A DNA stretch of 64,000 nt from Isoptericola peretonis (lineage in GTDB: Bacteria; Actinomycetota; Actinomycetes; Actinomycetales; Cellulomonadaceae), in contig JALQCY010000002.1 of assembly GCA_023241745.1 (NCBI GenBank), forward strand, positions 496,001-560,000, in the 5' to 3' direction. This document shows, in pieces, positions 1 to 8,125 of the stretch (positions within the stretch are counted from its first letter, which is position 1; every line of letters begins with the position of its first letter). The notes below the pieces were generated by a model. The model saw only the letters and a list, made by a program, of their open reading frames with translations, ran no database searches and was not told the origin of the DNA. The position numbers and the translations under genes were made by a program.

Positions 1-1073
1 CCGGGGACACCGAGACCCGGTTCGACGTCGCGGAGTCTCCGGGCGGTGAGGTGAGGTTCGACCGCGCCGCGCAGGTCTACGCCGTGGTCGACCGCGCGGT
101 CGCGGGGCAGCTCGACGCGGACGAGGGCATCGAGCAGCTCGGCCGGATCGCCGCAGCGCCGCCGCGCTTCCGCGGGTGGGTGCGGACGCTGGGTCACGGC
201 CTGGCGGCGACAGGGCTCGGCCTCGTCCTGCTCGGGGGTGACGCGGTCAGCCTGCTCTACGCCTTCGTGCTCGGGGCGCTCGTCGGGGCGGTCAAGCTGG
301 TCGTGCGCCCGGGGACCTACGCGGCGGTGCTCTTCCCGGTCGCCACGGCGTTCGTGCTGGCGCTGGTGGTCTTCGGTCTCGCGCACACCACGGTGGTGAG
401 CGAGCCGTTGCAGGTGCTGGTGCCCGCCCTGGTCACGTTGCTGCCGGGCGCCGCGCTGACCACGGGCGTCCAGGAGCTCGCGGCCGGCGACGTGGTGGCA
501 GGGGCGAGCCGCCTCGTGTCCGGCATCGCCCAGCTGGTGTTCCTCGCCTTCGGGATCCTCGCCGCGCTCTCGATGACGGGGGTGCCCGCGTCGACCGCGC
601 TCGCGTCGACGGCGACGTCCCTCGGCGCGTTCCAGCCGTGGCTTGGCGTGCTGCTCTTCTCCCTCGGGATCTTCCTGTACCACTGCGGGCCGCCGCGCTC
701 GCTCGCGTTCCTCACCGTCGTCCTGCTGGCGGCCTATGGTGGCCAGCTCGCCGGCGCGGTGCTGACCAGCAGCGTCTACAGCGGCCTGCTCGGAGCGACG
801 GTGCTGACCCTGGTCGCCTACCTCGTCCAGACGCTGAGGGGTGCCCCGCCGGCCGTCGTCTGCTTCCTCCCGGCGTTCTGGCTGCTGGTCCCCGGGGCGA
901 CCGGGCTCATCGGGATCACGCAGACCGCCAGCGGGGGCACGGTCCAGTCCGCGAGCCTGCCGACCATCGCCGGGTCGATCGTGTCGATCGCCCTGGGCGT
1001 GCTGATCGGGACCGCGGTCTACCGGCAGGTGTTCACGATCGTGCCCGACCGGTGGCGGCTGCGCCCCGTGTGA
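1..1073 (+). CDS. Threonine/serine exporter (ThrE) family membrane protein, 5' end missing
   Basis: The reading frame is open to the left edge, so the gene starts outside the window. A GTG at 51 lies inside it and is unlikely to be the start. The residues read before that GTG (ending in TRFDVAESPGGE) and the RFDRAAQVYAVVDRA segment fit the end of the soluble N-terminal part of ThrE-like proteins (Pfam PF06738). The rest is a series of about ten hydrophobic segments with two similar halves, as in the PF06738 plus PF12821 architecture. ThrE of Corynebacterium exports L-threonine and L-serine using the proton motive force; the substrate here is inferred from family only. The gene ends 17 bp before a small gene on the other strand. 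Confidence 0.8.
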   Translation, partial: GDTETRFDVAESPGGEVRFDRAAQVYAVVDRAVAGQLDADEGIEQLGRIAAAPPRFRGWVRTLGHGLAATGLGLVLLGGDAVSLLYAFVLGALVGAVKLVVRPGTYAAVLFPVATAFVLALVVFGLAHTTVVSEPLQVLVPALVTLLPGAALTTGVQELAAGDVVAGASRLVSGIAQLVFLAFGILAALSMTGVPASTALASTATSLGAFQPWLGVLLFSLGIFLYHCGPPRSLAFLTVVLLAAYGGQLAGAVLTSSVYSGLLGATVLTLVAYLVQTLRGAPPAVVCFLPAFWLLVPGATGLIGITQTASGGTVQSASLPTIAGSIVSIALGVLIGTAVYRQVFTIVPDRWRLRPV

Positions 1074-1089
1074 GCCGGAGGCCGATCCC

Positions 1090-1206
1090 TCAGCCGTCGC
1101 GGTGCGCCGGGTCGCGACGCCCGGCCACCAGGTGCCGCGTGATGCCGGTGCCGGCGGCCACCGAGATCCAGCGGCGCTTGGTCATGTGGTGCTCGGTGGG
1201 GCCCAT
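1090..1206 (-). CDS. Putative 38-residue basic small protein
   Basis: This short frame runs from ATG at 1206 to TGA at 1090-1092 and starts only 7 nt after the stop codon of the alarmone synthetase gene on the same strand. Nearly every third codon position is G or C (36 of 37 sense codons after the start), which matches real genes here. The peptide starts MGPTEHHMTKRRWISVAAG and is rich in Arg, Lys and His. A possible AGGA lies about 13 nt upstream of the ATG, a weak site, so translational coupling is more likely. I do not recognise a family. It may be a conserved small protein co-expressed with the synthetase, or a chance frame in GC-rich DNA. Confidence 0.4.
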   Translation of the reverse strand: MGPTEHHMTKRRWISVAAGTGITRHLVAGRRDPAHRDG

Positions 1207-1213
1207 GCCCGGC

Positions 1214-2059
1214 TCAGTCCTGCCGCGACCCGCGCGGCGCGTCGCCCTCGACCTCGGCCGCGCTCCAGAAGTTGCGCAGCATCTCCTCGGGGGTGAGCAG
1301 CGCGTCGCGCTGCTCGACCGGCTCCTCGGCGCCCGCGATCGCCGTGACCTCGTCGTGGATGCGCTCCATGGAGCTGTCGAGGGAGGCGGCGACGTCGGCC
1401 GCGAGCTTGAGGGAGTCGGTGAGGTGGCGCGGCACGTCGCGCGCGTACTTGTAGTAGATCTTGTGCTCGAGGCTGGCCCAGAAGTCCATCGCGATCGTGC
1501 GCAGCTGGATCTCGACGATGACGTGCTCCACCCGGTCGGACAGGTAGACGGGCACCTGCACGATGAGGTGCAGCGACTTGTAGCCGTTCGGCTTGGGGTG
1601 CGCGATGTAGTCGCGCTCCTCCAGGACGGTGAGGTCGGCCTGGTTCGTCAGCATGTCCCGCACCTTGTAGATGTCGGACACGAAGCTGCAGGTGACGCGC
1701 ACGCCCGCGACGTCGAACATCTTCTCGCGCACGCCGTCGGGGGTCAGCGGGATGCCCTTGCGGCGGCACTTGGCCACGATCGACTCCAGGGACTTGAGCC
1801 GCGAGCCGACGTGCTCCACCGGGTTGTAGTTCTGCATGTGCCGGAACTCGTCCCGCAGGATCGAGATCTTGGTCATGACCTCGTCGATGCCGAACTTGTA
1901 CGTCAGCACCAGCCGCCGCAGCTGGTCGAGCAGCTCCCGGATCTCCGCCGCCTCGGGGAAGCGGTGGTCGGCACCGTGCCCTGCGTCGTGCCCTGCGTCG
2001 TGCCTCACGTCCTGGCTCACGACCTCCACGGTAGACGGCCCCGGCGTCAGGTCCGGCAT
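1214..2059 (-). CDS. Small alarmone synthetase (RelQ/YjbM-like GTP pyrophosphokinase)
   Basis: Predicted 281-residue protein that transfers pyrophosphate from ATP to GTP or GDP to make (p)ppGpp. Synthetase-domain landmarks are present in order: a YKFGIDEVMTKISIL helix, GVRVTCSFVSDIYKV, the substrate-binding YIAHPKPNGYKSLHLIV loop and the VEIQLRT strand with its catalytic Glu, followed by SLEHKIYYK. There is no HD hydrolase, TGS or ACT domain, so it is synthesis-only, unlike the full-length Rel at 47.6 kb. I chose the ATG at 2059 (MPDLTPG); frames further upstream run into the promoter of the divergent gene. The N-terminus carries a His-rich stretch (RHDAGHDAGHGADH) encoded by a short direct repeat. 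It is divergent from the thioredoxin gene, 74 bp away. Confidence 0.85.
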   Translation of the reverse strand: MPDLTPGPSTVEVVSQDVRHDAGHDAGHGADHRFPEAAEIRELLDQLRRLVLTYKFGIDEVMTKISILRDEFRHMQNYNPVEHVGSRLKSLESIVAKCRRKGIPLTPDGVREKMFDVAGVRVTCSFVSDIYKVRDMLTNQADLTVLEERDYIAHPKPNGYKSLHLIVQVPVYLSDRVEHVIVEIQLRTIAMDFWASLEHKIYYKYARDVPRHLTDSLKLAADVAASLDSSMERIHDEVTAIAGAEEPVEQRDALLTPEEMLRNFWSAAEVEGDAPRGSRQD

Positions 2060-2133
2060 GCGGCCGGTGCTGGACCGCGTCCCCGACGGGCGCGATGATG
2101 TGCGACGTCCGCACCGGAGCACGAGAGGAACGC

Positions 2134-2568
2134 ATGACCACTCAGCTCGGCGTCCTGGGCGCCCTCGTGCTCGTCACCGTCGTGGTGGGCGCGTTCTGGC
2201 GCCGGCGGCAGGGCAGCGTCCGGACCGTGCCCGTCCGGCAGGGCGCGGCGGTCGACTGGGCGGCCCGCGGCCTCGACCTGGGGGAGCGTGCGACGTTCGT
2301 CCAGCTGTCGGCGGCGGTGTGCGCCCCCTGCCGTGCCACCGCCCGCGTGCTGCGCGACCTCGCCGACCGGGAGGCCGGCGTGGAGCACCACGAGCTGGAC
2401 GTCGAGGAGCACCTCGACCTGGTACGCGACCTCGGCGTGCTCAGGACGCCGACGGTGCTGGTGCTCGACGGGTCCGGGGCGCACGCCGCGCGTGCCAGCG
2501 GCGGGATGTCGCCCGCGCAGGCACGCCGCGCGCTCGACGCCGCGCTGTCGGGTGCGGAAAGACCCTGA
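2134..2568 (+). CDS. Membrane-anchored thioredoxin-like protein
   Basis: Predicted 144-residue protein with one N-terminal membrane segment (about residues 5-21) followed by RRR, then a thioredoxin-like domain exposed on one face of the membrane. The redox motif is C63-A-P-C66 (AAVCAPCRAT). A cis-proline region is visible as LRTPTVLVLDG. The start ATG at 2134 follows an AGAGGAA ribosome binding site. The stop lies 50 bp before the DUF4395 gene, and thioredoxin-like plus DUF4395 pairs are common in actinobacteria, so the two probably work together in thiol or sulfur redox handling. The exact substrate is unknown. Confidence 0.75.
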   Translation: MTTQLGVLGALVLVTVVVGAFWRRRQGSVRTVPVRQGAAVDWAARGLDLGERATFVQLSAAVCAPCRATARVLRDLADREAGVEHHELDVEEHLDLVRDLGVLRTPTVLVLDGSGAHAARASGGMSPAQARRALDAALSGAERP

Positions 2569-2618
2569 CCGGCCGCCGCCGCCCGATGTCACCGTCGACC
2601 GACCCGCAGGAGAAGACG

Positions 2619-3101
2619 ATGCCCCGCGACACCACGACCACGCCGGCCCCGACCGGCATCGACCCGCGCGGCCCGCGCGTCGGGGCGGGCATCACCGCCG
2701 GGCTCCTCGCCGTCGTCGTCCTGCTCGGGCCGTCCCGGGCCGGCCTCGCCCTGCTCGCCCTCGTGGCCGCCGGGTTCCTGCTGGGCGCCGTGCGCGGCGC
2801 CGAGGGCACCGTGCAGGGATGGCTCTTCCGGACGTTCGTCCGCCCGCGGATCGCGCCACCGGTGGAGCTCGAGGACCGCCGCCCGCCCCGGTTCGCCCAG
2901 CTCGTCGGCCTCGCGGTCACCGGCGCCGGCGTGGTGCTCGGTCTCCTCGGCGTGCCCGCCGCCGTCCCGTGGGCCGCCGGGATCGCGTTCGTCGCGGCCG
3001 GCCTGAACGCCGCGGTCGGGCTGTGCCTCGGCTGCGAGCTCTACCTGCTGGGCGTGCGCCTGCGCACGGCCGGGCGGACGACGGGCGCCACGCGCCGGTA
3101 G
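2619..3101 (+). CDS. DUF4395 family membrane protein
   Basis: Predicted 160-residue protein with four hydrophobic segments (about 25-41, 44-57, 95-113 and 115-135). It matches DUF4395 by overall layout and by the conserved cysteine pair in the last membrane region (GLCLGCELYLLG). ATG at 2619 follows GCAGGAGAAGACG, a good ribosome binding site. It lies directly downstream of the thioredoxin-like gene in the same direction, so the CxxC thioredoxin may reduce or exchange electrons with the membrane cysteines. Function of DUF4395 is not established. Its stop codon TAG is part of the -10 element for the next gene. Confidence 0.75.
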   Translation: MPRDTTTTPAPTGIDPRGPRVGAGITAGLLAVVVLLGPSRAGLALLALVAAGFLLGAVRGAEGTVQGWLFRTFVRPRIAPPVELEDRRPPRFAQLVGLAVTGAGVVLGLLGVPAAVPWAAGIAFVAAGLNAAVGLCLGCELYLLGVRLRTAGRTTGATRR

Positions 3102-3104
3102 GGT
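3099..3104 (+). promoter_or_regulatory. -10 element (TAGGGT) for a leaderless transcript
   Basis: TAGGGT fits the TANNNT -10 consensus and ends 7 nt before the ATG at 3112, with no Shine-Dalgarno sequence between. Transcription would start at or next to the start codon. The hexamer overlaps the DUF4395 stop codon. Confidence 0.55.
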
Positions 3105-3111
3105 CCGGGGC

Positions 3112-3630
3112 ATGGCGACGGTGCTCCCCTTCGACGGTCACACTCCCGACATCCACCCCACGGCCTGGATCGCCCCGACGGCGACCGTCGTGGGGAACGT
3201 GCGCATCGGCCCGCGGGCGAGCGTGTTCTACGGCGCGGTGCTCCGCGGCGACATGGACGCGATCGTGCTCGGGGAGGGATCGAACCTCCAGGACAACTGC
3301 GTGGTGCACACGGACACCGGCGTGCCGGCGACGATCGGCGCGGGCGTCGGCGTGGGCCACGGCGCGATCATCCACGGGGCCACCGTGCGCGACGGCAGCC
3401 TGGTCGGGATGGGCGCCACCCTGCTCAACAACGCCGTCGTCGGCGAGGGCGCGTTCGTCGCGGCCGGCGCACTGGTGCGCGAGGGCCAGGAGATCCCCGC
3501 CGGTCATCTCGCCGTCGGCGTGCCCGCGAAGGACCGCGGCGAGCTGGACGCCGAGGGCGCCGAGCGGGTGCGCCGCAACGCGATCGAGTACCAGGAGCTC
3601 GCAGAGCGCCACCGGCGGTCCGTCGGCTGA
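3112..3630 (+). CDS. Gamma carbonic anhydrase family protein (left-handed beta-helix)
   Basis: Predicted 172-residue hexapeptide-repeat protein of the gamma carbonic anhydrase/YrdA type, likely a homotrimer in the cytoplasm. The three zinc-ligand histidines expected for the family are seen at H66 (CVVHTD), H83 (GVGHGA) and H88 (IIHGA). The FYGAVLRGDMDAI and NLQDNCVVH segments are typical of the family. Length fits the usual 170-190 residues. Start ATG at 3112 is supported by the leaderless promoter arrangement. Whether it has carbonic anhydrase activity cannot be told from sequence; many YrdA-like members have none detected. Confidence 0.85.
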   Translation: MATVLPFDGHTPDIHPTAWIAPTATVVGNVRIGPRASVFYGAVLRGDMDAIVLGEGSNLQDNCVVHTDTGVPATIGAGVGVGHGAIIHGATVRDGSLVGMGATLLNNAVVGEGAFVAAGALVREGQEIPAGHLAVGVPAKDRGELDAEGAERVRRNAIEYQELAERHRRSVG

Positions 3631-3665
3631 CGCCCGCCCGTCGCGCCGGCCCTGCGTCGTCCGCG

Positions 3666-4418
3666 CTACGGGCGAGGGGTGCGGACGACGCCGAACGTGG
3701 TGTGCGTGCGGACCCGGAACCCGAGCCGCTCGTAGAGGCGGACCGCGTGCACGTTGCCCGCCGCCGCGTGCAGCATCGGTCGGGCGCCGCGCGCGCGGAC
3801 GTGGTGCGCGACGTCGAGCACCAGCCGCGTGGCCAGGCCCTGGCCGCGGTGCGCCGGGTCGGTCGTGACGGCGCTGATCTCCGTCCAGCCCTCCGGCTGC
3901 AGGCGCTCGCCGGCCATCGCGACGAGCCGCCCCTCCCGGCGGAGCCCGACGTAGCGGCCCATGAGATACGTGCGCGGCAGGAACGGCCCCGGCCGCGAGC
4001 GCTCGACCAGGTCCAGCATGTCGGGCACGTCCGCTGCTCCCAGCTCCACCGCCTCCTCGTCCGGGCGCGCGGCCAGCCGGTCCGTGTCCACCAGCTGCAC
4101 GCCGTCGAGGAGCATCAGGCGCTCCCAGCCGGCCGGCAGCGTGACGGACTCCGGCGGGGTCGGGAACTCGGCGCCGTGGCCCACGAGATCGACGACGGCG
4201 TCCCACACGTCGGGGTCCTCCCAGGAGCGGACCGCGGCGAACGGGGAGACGTCGACGGGGTAGCGCCGCACCAGCTCGTTGCCCTCGGCCAGGTGTGCGT
4301 GCGCGCCGGTGAGGGACGACCAGCGCGCGTCGTCGAGGACCTCCTCGGACGGCTCGGGCGCGACGGCGACCGGTGCGCCGGCCGGAGCGTGCGACGTGGG
4401 TGCGGGGACGGCGTTCAT
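3666..4418 (-). CDS. GNAT family N-acetyltransferase
   Basis: Predicted 250-residue protein. The C-terminal half carries the acetyl-CoA-binding GNAT motif A (TDPAHRGQGLATRLVLDV) and motif B region (NVHAVRLYERLGFR). The N-terminal half resembles the non-catalytic part of FR47-like acetyltransferases. The substrate cannot be read from the sequence. The start ATG at 4418 is preceded by GGAGGT six nt upstream; frames reaching further upstream lack such a site. It is divergent from the LacI gene and convergent with the carbonic anhydrase gene, 35 bp away. Confidence 0.8.
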   Translation of the reverse strand: MNAVPAPTSHAPAGAPVAVAPEPSEEVLDDARWSSLTGAHAHLAEGNELVRRYPVDVSPFAAVRSWEDPDVWDAVVDLVGHGAEFPTPPESVTLPAGWERLMLLDGVQLVDTDRLAARPDEEAVELGAADVPDMLDLVERSRPGPFLPRTYLMGRYVGLRREGRLVAMAGERLQPEGWTEISAVTTDPAHRGQGLATRLVLDVAHHVRARGARPMLHAAAGNVHAVRLYERLGFRVRTHTTFGVVRTPRP

Positions 4419-4564
4419 GTGACCTCCGGTGCGGCGCTCGCGGACGACGACGCCAACGCGCCCGGGAGCAGGGCGATTCCCGCGGCGCACGCTCCGCGCG
4501 GCGAGGTCTCACGATCCGGACGTGGGGCGGGCCGCGGCGAGACGCACGGGGCACACTGTGGCGC

Positions 4565-5587
4565 ATGGCCGCTCGCATCGACGACGTCGCGAGGCGTGCC
4601 GGGGTGTCGACCGCGACGGTCTCCCGGGCGCTGCGGGGCCTGCCGAGCGTCGCCGCCGCCACCCGCACGCGGGTGCTGCAGGCCGCCGCCGAGCTCGACT
4701 ACATCGCCAGCCCGTCGGCGTCCTCCCTGGCCAGCGGGCACACGCGCACGATCGGGCTGGTGACCCCGTCGGTCTCCCGGTGGTTCCACGGTCATGTCAT
4801 CGAGGGGGCGGAGCGGACCCTGCGCGCCGCGGGCTTCGACGTGCTGCTGCACGCCCTGATGCTCGACGCGTCGATGAGCCGGGCGTCGATCGACCCCACG
4901 GTGCTGCGCCGCCGGGTGGACGGGGTGCTGGTGGTGGGCCTCCCGGTGTCCGAGGAGGAGCTCGCGGCGCTGGAGGGTCTCGGCGTGCCGCTCGTGTTCG
5001 TCGGCGCCGGCCCGCCCGGGCACGTCCGGGTGCACATGGACGACGTCGGGGCGGCGCGCATGGTGGTCGAGGAGCTGGTGGCGCGCGGGCACCGGCGCAT
5101 CGGGCAGGTCCAGGGCACGCCGACGCACAGCGTCCCGTGGTCGCCGGCGGTGGAGCGCGCACAGGGCGCCGAGGCGGGGTTCGCCGCCGCCGACACGGTG
5201 ATCGATCGCGACGACCGACCCGTCGAGCACGGGGACTTCTCCGTCGAGGGCGGCCGCGCGGCCGCGGCCCGGCTGCTCGACCGCGACCCCGGCCTGACGG
5301 CGGTGTACGCGCACTCGGACGAGATGGCTTTCGGGGTCCTCGCGGAGCTGGAGGACCGGGGCGTCCGGGTGCCCGAGGACATGTCGGTCGTGGGCATCGA
5401 CGGGCACGACCTCGGGGGGCTCGTGGGCCTGGCCACCATGGCCCAGGACGCCTCCGGCCAGGGCGCGGTGGGCGCCACGCTGGTCCTCGAGATGCTCGCG
5501 GGCGCCGCGGTCGGGCCCGACGTGCTCTATCCCGTGACCTGGGTGCCGCGCCGCTCGGTCGCACCGGTCCGCACCGCCGCCGGCTGA
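4565..5587 (+). CDS. LacI family transcriptional regulator of the adjacent ABC importer
   Basis: Predicted 340-residue repressor. The N-terminal helix-turn-helix is canonical (IDDVARRAGVSTATVSRAL, residues 5-23), with the hinge-helix region SPSASSLASG before the sugar-binding periplasmic-type domain. The effector domain ends with the usual DMSVVGIDGHD and C-terminal segments. It precedes a binding protein and two permeases in the same direction, so it probably represses that importer when sugar is absent. A candidate operator lies 55 bp after its stop. There is no ribosome binding site; a CACACT hexamer 7 nt before the ATG may be a weak -10 for a leaderless transcript. Confidence 0.85.
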   Translation: MAARIDDVARRAGVSTATVSRALRGLPSVAAATRTRVLQAAAELDYIASPSASSLASGHTRTIGLVTPSVSRWFHGHVIEGAERTLRAAGFDVLLHALMLDASMSRASIDPTVLRRRVDGVLVVGLPVSEEELAALEGLGVPLVFVGAGPPGHVRVHMDDVGAARMVVEELVARGHRRIGQVQGTPTHSVPWSPAVERAQGAEAGFAAADTVIDRDDRPVEHGDFSVEGGRAAAARLLDRDPGLTAVYAHSDEMAFGVLAELEDRGVRVPEDMSVVGIDGHDLGGLVGLATMAQDASGQGAVGATLVLEMLAGAAVGPDVLYPVTWVPRRSVAPVRTAAG

Positions 5588-5625
5588 CGTCGCGTGCCGC
5601 GCACCTCCGCATCCTGGACACGGTC

Positions 5626-5655
5626 TTGCCATCCGTCGACGCAAGCGCTTACATA
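5626..5655 (+). promoter_or_regulatory. Promoter with LacI-type operator (AAGCGCTT) for the sugar ABC genes
   Basis: A TTGCCA (5626-5631) and a TACATA or TTACAT (5649-5655) are spaced 17-18 bp apart. Between them sits the perfect palindrome AAGCGCTT at 5643-5650, flanked by partly symmetric bases (A 5639/T 5654, G 5641/C 5652). A CG-centred palindrome of this type is the usual core of LacI-family operators. Binding there would block RNA polymerase. The regulator is most simply the LacI protein encoded just upstream. Confidence 0.55.
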
Positions 5656-5718
5656 GGCGCTGGCTCGTGCCGAGGACGGCACGCGCTCGTCGACGAAGAA
5701 GAGGCGAGGAAAGTGATC

Positions 5719-7080
5719 GTGAACAGGACCAGGGCACGACGTGTCTCGGCGGTGGTGGCGGGCGGGCTGGTCTCTGCGCTCGCCCTGTCCGCCTGTGCGG
5801 GCGACGACCTCGGAGGAGGCGGAGGCGACTCCGCGGGCGGCGACTGCGGCGCGTTCGAGCAGTACGGGACGTTCGACGGCGAGACGGTCACGATCTCCTC
5901 GACGATCTCCGACCAGGAGGCGGACCAGCTCGAGGAGTCCTGGGCCGACTTCACCGAGTGCACGGGCATCACGATCGAGCACAACGGCACCAACGAGTTC
6001 GAGTCGCAGATCTTCGTGCAGGTCGAGGGCGGCAACGCGCCGAACCTGGCGATCTTCCCGCAGCCCGGTCTGCTGTCGCGGATGCAGGCCGAGGGCCACC
6101 TCGCGCCCGCCGGGGCGGACGCCCAGGCCGCGGCGGAGGAGAACTACACCGAAGACTGGCTGAGCTACGGCACCATCGACGACGAGCTGTACGGCATCCC
6201 GGTCATGGGCTCCGTCAAGTCGTTCGTCTGGTACTCGCCGTCCGCGTTCGAGGAGAACGGCTACGAGGTCCCGACCACCTGGGACGAGCTCATGGCGCTG
6301 AGCGACCGGATCGCCGCCGACCAGGGCGACGAGACGGTCAAGCCGTGGTGCTCCGGCATCGAGTCGGGGGGCGCGACCGGCTGGCCGGCCACCGACTTCG
6401 TGGAGGACATGGTGCTCCGTGAGGCCGGGCCCGACGTCTACGACCAGTGGGTGAACCACGAGATCCCGTTCGACGACCCGCAGATCGTGGCGTCCGTGGA
6501 CCGGGCCGGCGCGATCCTGCAGGACCCGGAGCGCGTGAACGGCGGCATCGGTGACCCGCGGTCGGTCGCGACCACGCCCTGGGCCGAGGCCGGGCTGCAG
6601 GTGCTGGACGGCAACTGCTTCCTCTTCCGCGCGGCGTCCTTCTTCGAGGCGCAGCTCCCGGAGGGCACCGAGGTGGGCCCCGACGGTGACATCTTCGCGT
6701 TCTACCTCCCGGCGGACGAGGCCGAGGACCGGCCGCTGCTCGTCGCCGGCGACTACGTGGGCGCGTTCGACGACGGCGCGGCGACGCAGGCCGTGCAGGC
6801 CTACCTGGCGTCGCCCGAGTGGGCGAACTCGAGGGTCTCGATCGGTGGTGTGGTGAGCCCGAACCAGGGCGTCGACCCGGCGAACGCCTCCTCCGACGTG
6901 CTGCGGCTCACGCTCGACCTCATGCAGGACGAGGGTGCGGTCGCCCGGTTCGACGGGAGCGACCTGATGCCCTCCGAGGTGGGCGCGGGCTCCTTCTGGA
7001 CCGCGATGACGGAGTGGGTCGACGGCCGCGTGGACACCGAGAAGGCCCTGGCGTCCATCGAGTCGAGCTGGCCGAAGTGA
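5719..7080 (+). CDS. Sugar ABC transporter substrate-binding lipoprotein (AglE-like)
   Basis: Predicted 453-residue solute-binding lipoprotein. The signal peptide has Arg residues, a hydrophobic core and a lipobox ending at C26 (ALALSAC). The mature protein opens with a Gly/Asp linker and shows binding-protein features such as TISSTISDQEADQLEESW and the GGNAPNLAIFPQPGL segment seen in alpha-glucoside-type (AglE) proteins of family 1 extracellular binding proteins. I chose GTG at 5719 because GAGGA lies 8 nt upstream; a GTG at 5713 is also possible. It is followed by two permease genes but no ATPase gene, so a shared MsiK-type ATPase elsewhere is expected. No glycosidase is adjacent, so the sugar is uncertain. 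Confidence 0.85.
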   Translation: MNRTRARRVSAVVAGGLVSALALSACAGDDLGGGGGDSAGGDCGAFEQYGTFDGETVTISSTISDQEADQLEESWADFTECTGITIEHNGTNEFESQIFVQVEGGNAPNLAIFPQPGLLSRMQAEGHLAPAGADAQAAAEENYTEDWLSYGTIDDELYGIPVMGSVKSFVWYSPSAFEENGYEVPTTWDELMALSDRIAADQGDETVKPWCSGIESGGATGWPATDFVEDMVLREAGPDVYDQWVNHEIPFDDPQIVASVDRAGAILQDPERVNGGIGDPRSVATTPWAEAGLQVLDGNCFLFRAASFFEAQLPEGTEVGPDGDIFAFYLPADEAEDRPLLVAGDYVGAFDDGAATQAVQAYLASPEWANSRVSIGGVVSPNQGVDPANASSDVLRLTLDLMQDEGAVARFDGSDLMPSEVGAGSFWTAMTEWVDGRVDTEKALASIESSWPK

Positions 7081-7141
7081 GCACGTCCCCGGGCCGGCGC
7101 CCAGGCGCCGGCCCGGGGCGGCTCGGACCCCGGAGGTCGCG

Positions 7142-8125
7142 TTGAGCTTTCTGCTGTATTCGAAGAACGGCCAGCTCGTGCTGGCGATCGTGGCGTTCGC
7201 CGCCGTCGTCGCGCTGCTGCTCCTGACCGCCCGTCTCGCCGAGCGCCTGCGCGGCCGCGGCCGGTCCGGCGTCATGGTGCTCCTGTTCGGCGGCCCCGCC
7301 CTCCTGCTCCTCGCGGTCGGGCTCGTCTACCCGGCGTTGCGCACGCTGTGGATGTCGTTCATGGACGCCCGTAGCGAGACGTTCGTCGGCTGGGCCAACT
7401 ACGCCCACGTGTTCGTCGACCCCGGGGGCGTCGTGGCCCTGCGCAACACGCTCGCGTGGGTGGTGCTGACGCCGCTGTGCGCCACCGCCATCGGGCTGGT
7501 CTATGCCGTCCTGATCGACAGGTCGCGGTTCGAGTCCGCGGCCAAGTCGCTGCTCTTCCTGCCCATGGCGATCTCGTTCGTCGGCGCGGGCATCATCTGG
7601 CGGTTCGTGTACGAGTACCGGGGTGCCGCCCAGGAGCAGACGGGTCTGCTCAACGCGGTGATCGTCTGGCTCGGCGGCGACCCGGTGAGGTTCCTGCAGG
7701 ACTCGCCGCTGAACACGCTGTTCCTGATCGCGGTGCTCGTCTGGACGGAGGCCGGCTTCGCCATGGTCATCCTGTCGGCGGCGATCAAGGCCGTGCCGCA
7801 GGACGTCGTGGAGGCGGCGAGGCTCGACGGCGCCAACGCCTGGCAGCTGTTCGTCCGGATCACCGTGCCGAGCATCCGCCCCTCGCTGGTCGTGGTGCTC
7901 ACCACCATCTCGATCGCGACGCTCAAGATCTTCGACATCACCCGGACGATGACCGGGGCGCAGTTCGACACGCAGGTCCTGGCCAACGAGATGTACGACT
8001 GGTCGTTCGTGTTCGGCGACAACGGCATCGGGTCGGCCATGGCCGTGCTGATCTTCCTGCTGGTGATTCCTCTGGTGGTCTACAACGTGCGTCAGATGGC
8101 ACGGAACCGGGCGGTGCGGGCATGA
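7142..8125 (+). CDS. Sugar ABC transporter permease, MalF/AglF-like
   Basis: Predicted 327-residue inner membrane permease. An extra N-terminal membrane segment (about residues 12-30) precedes the usual six. The cytoplasmic EAA loop that contacts the ATPase is clear (EAARLDGANAWQLFVRITVP). The start codon is TTG at 7142, supported by GGAGGT 5 nt upstream. The gene lies 61 bp after the binding-protein gene, and its stop overlaps the start of the second permease gene (ATGA). It likely forms a heterodimer with that permease. Confidence 0.88.
   Translation: MSFLLYSKNGQLVLAIVAFAAVVALLLLTARLAERLRGRGRSGVMVLLFGGPALLLLAVGLVYPALRTLWMSFMDARSETFVGWANYAHVFVDPGGVVALRNTLAWVVLTPLCATAIGLVYAVLIDRSRFESAAKSLLFLPMAISFVGAGIIWRFVYEYRGAAQEQTGLLNAVIVWLGGDPVRFLQDSPLNTLFLIAVLVWTEAGFAMVILSAAIKAVPQDVVEAARLDGANAWQLFVRITVPSIRPSLVVVLTTISIATLKIFDITRTMTGAQFDTQVLANEMYDWSFVFGDNGIGSAMAVLIFLLVIPLVVYNVRQMARNRAVRA

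Noticed and set aside
51..1073. GTG at 51 as the start of the ThrE-like gene
   Set aside because: The frame is open to the left edge and the residues before 51 fit the family, so the gene is cut by the window.
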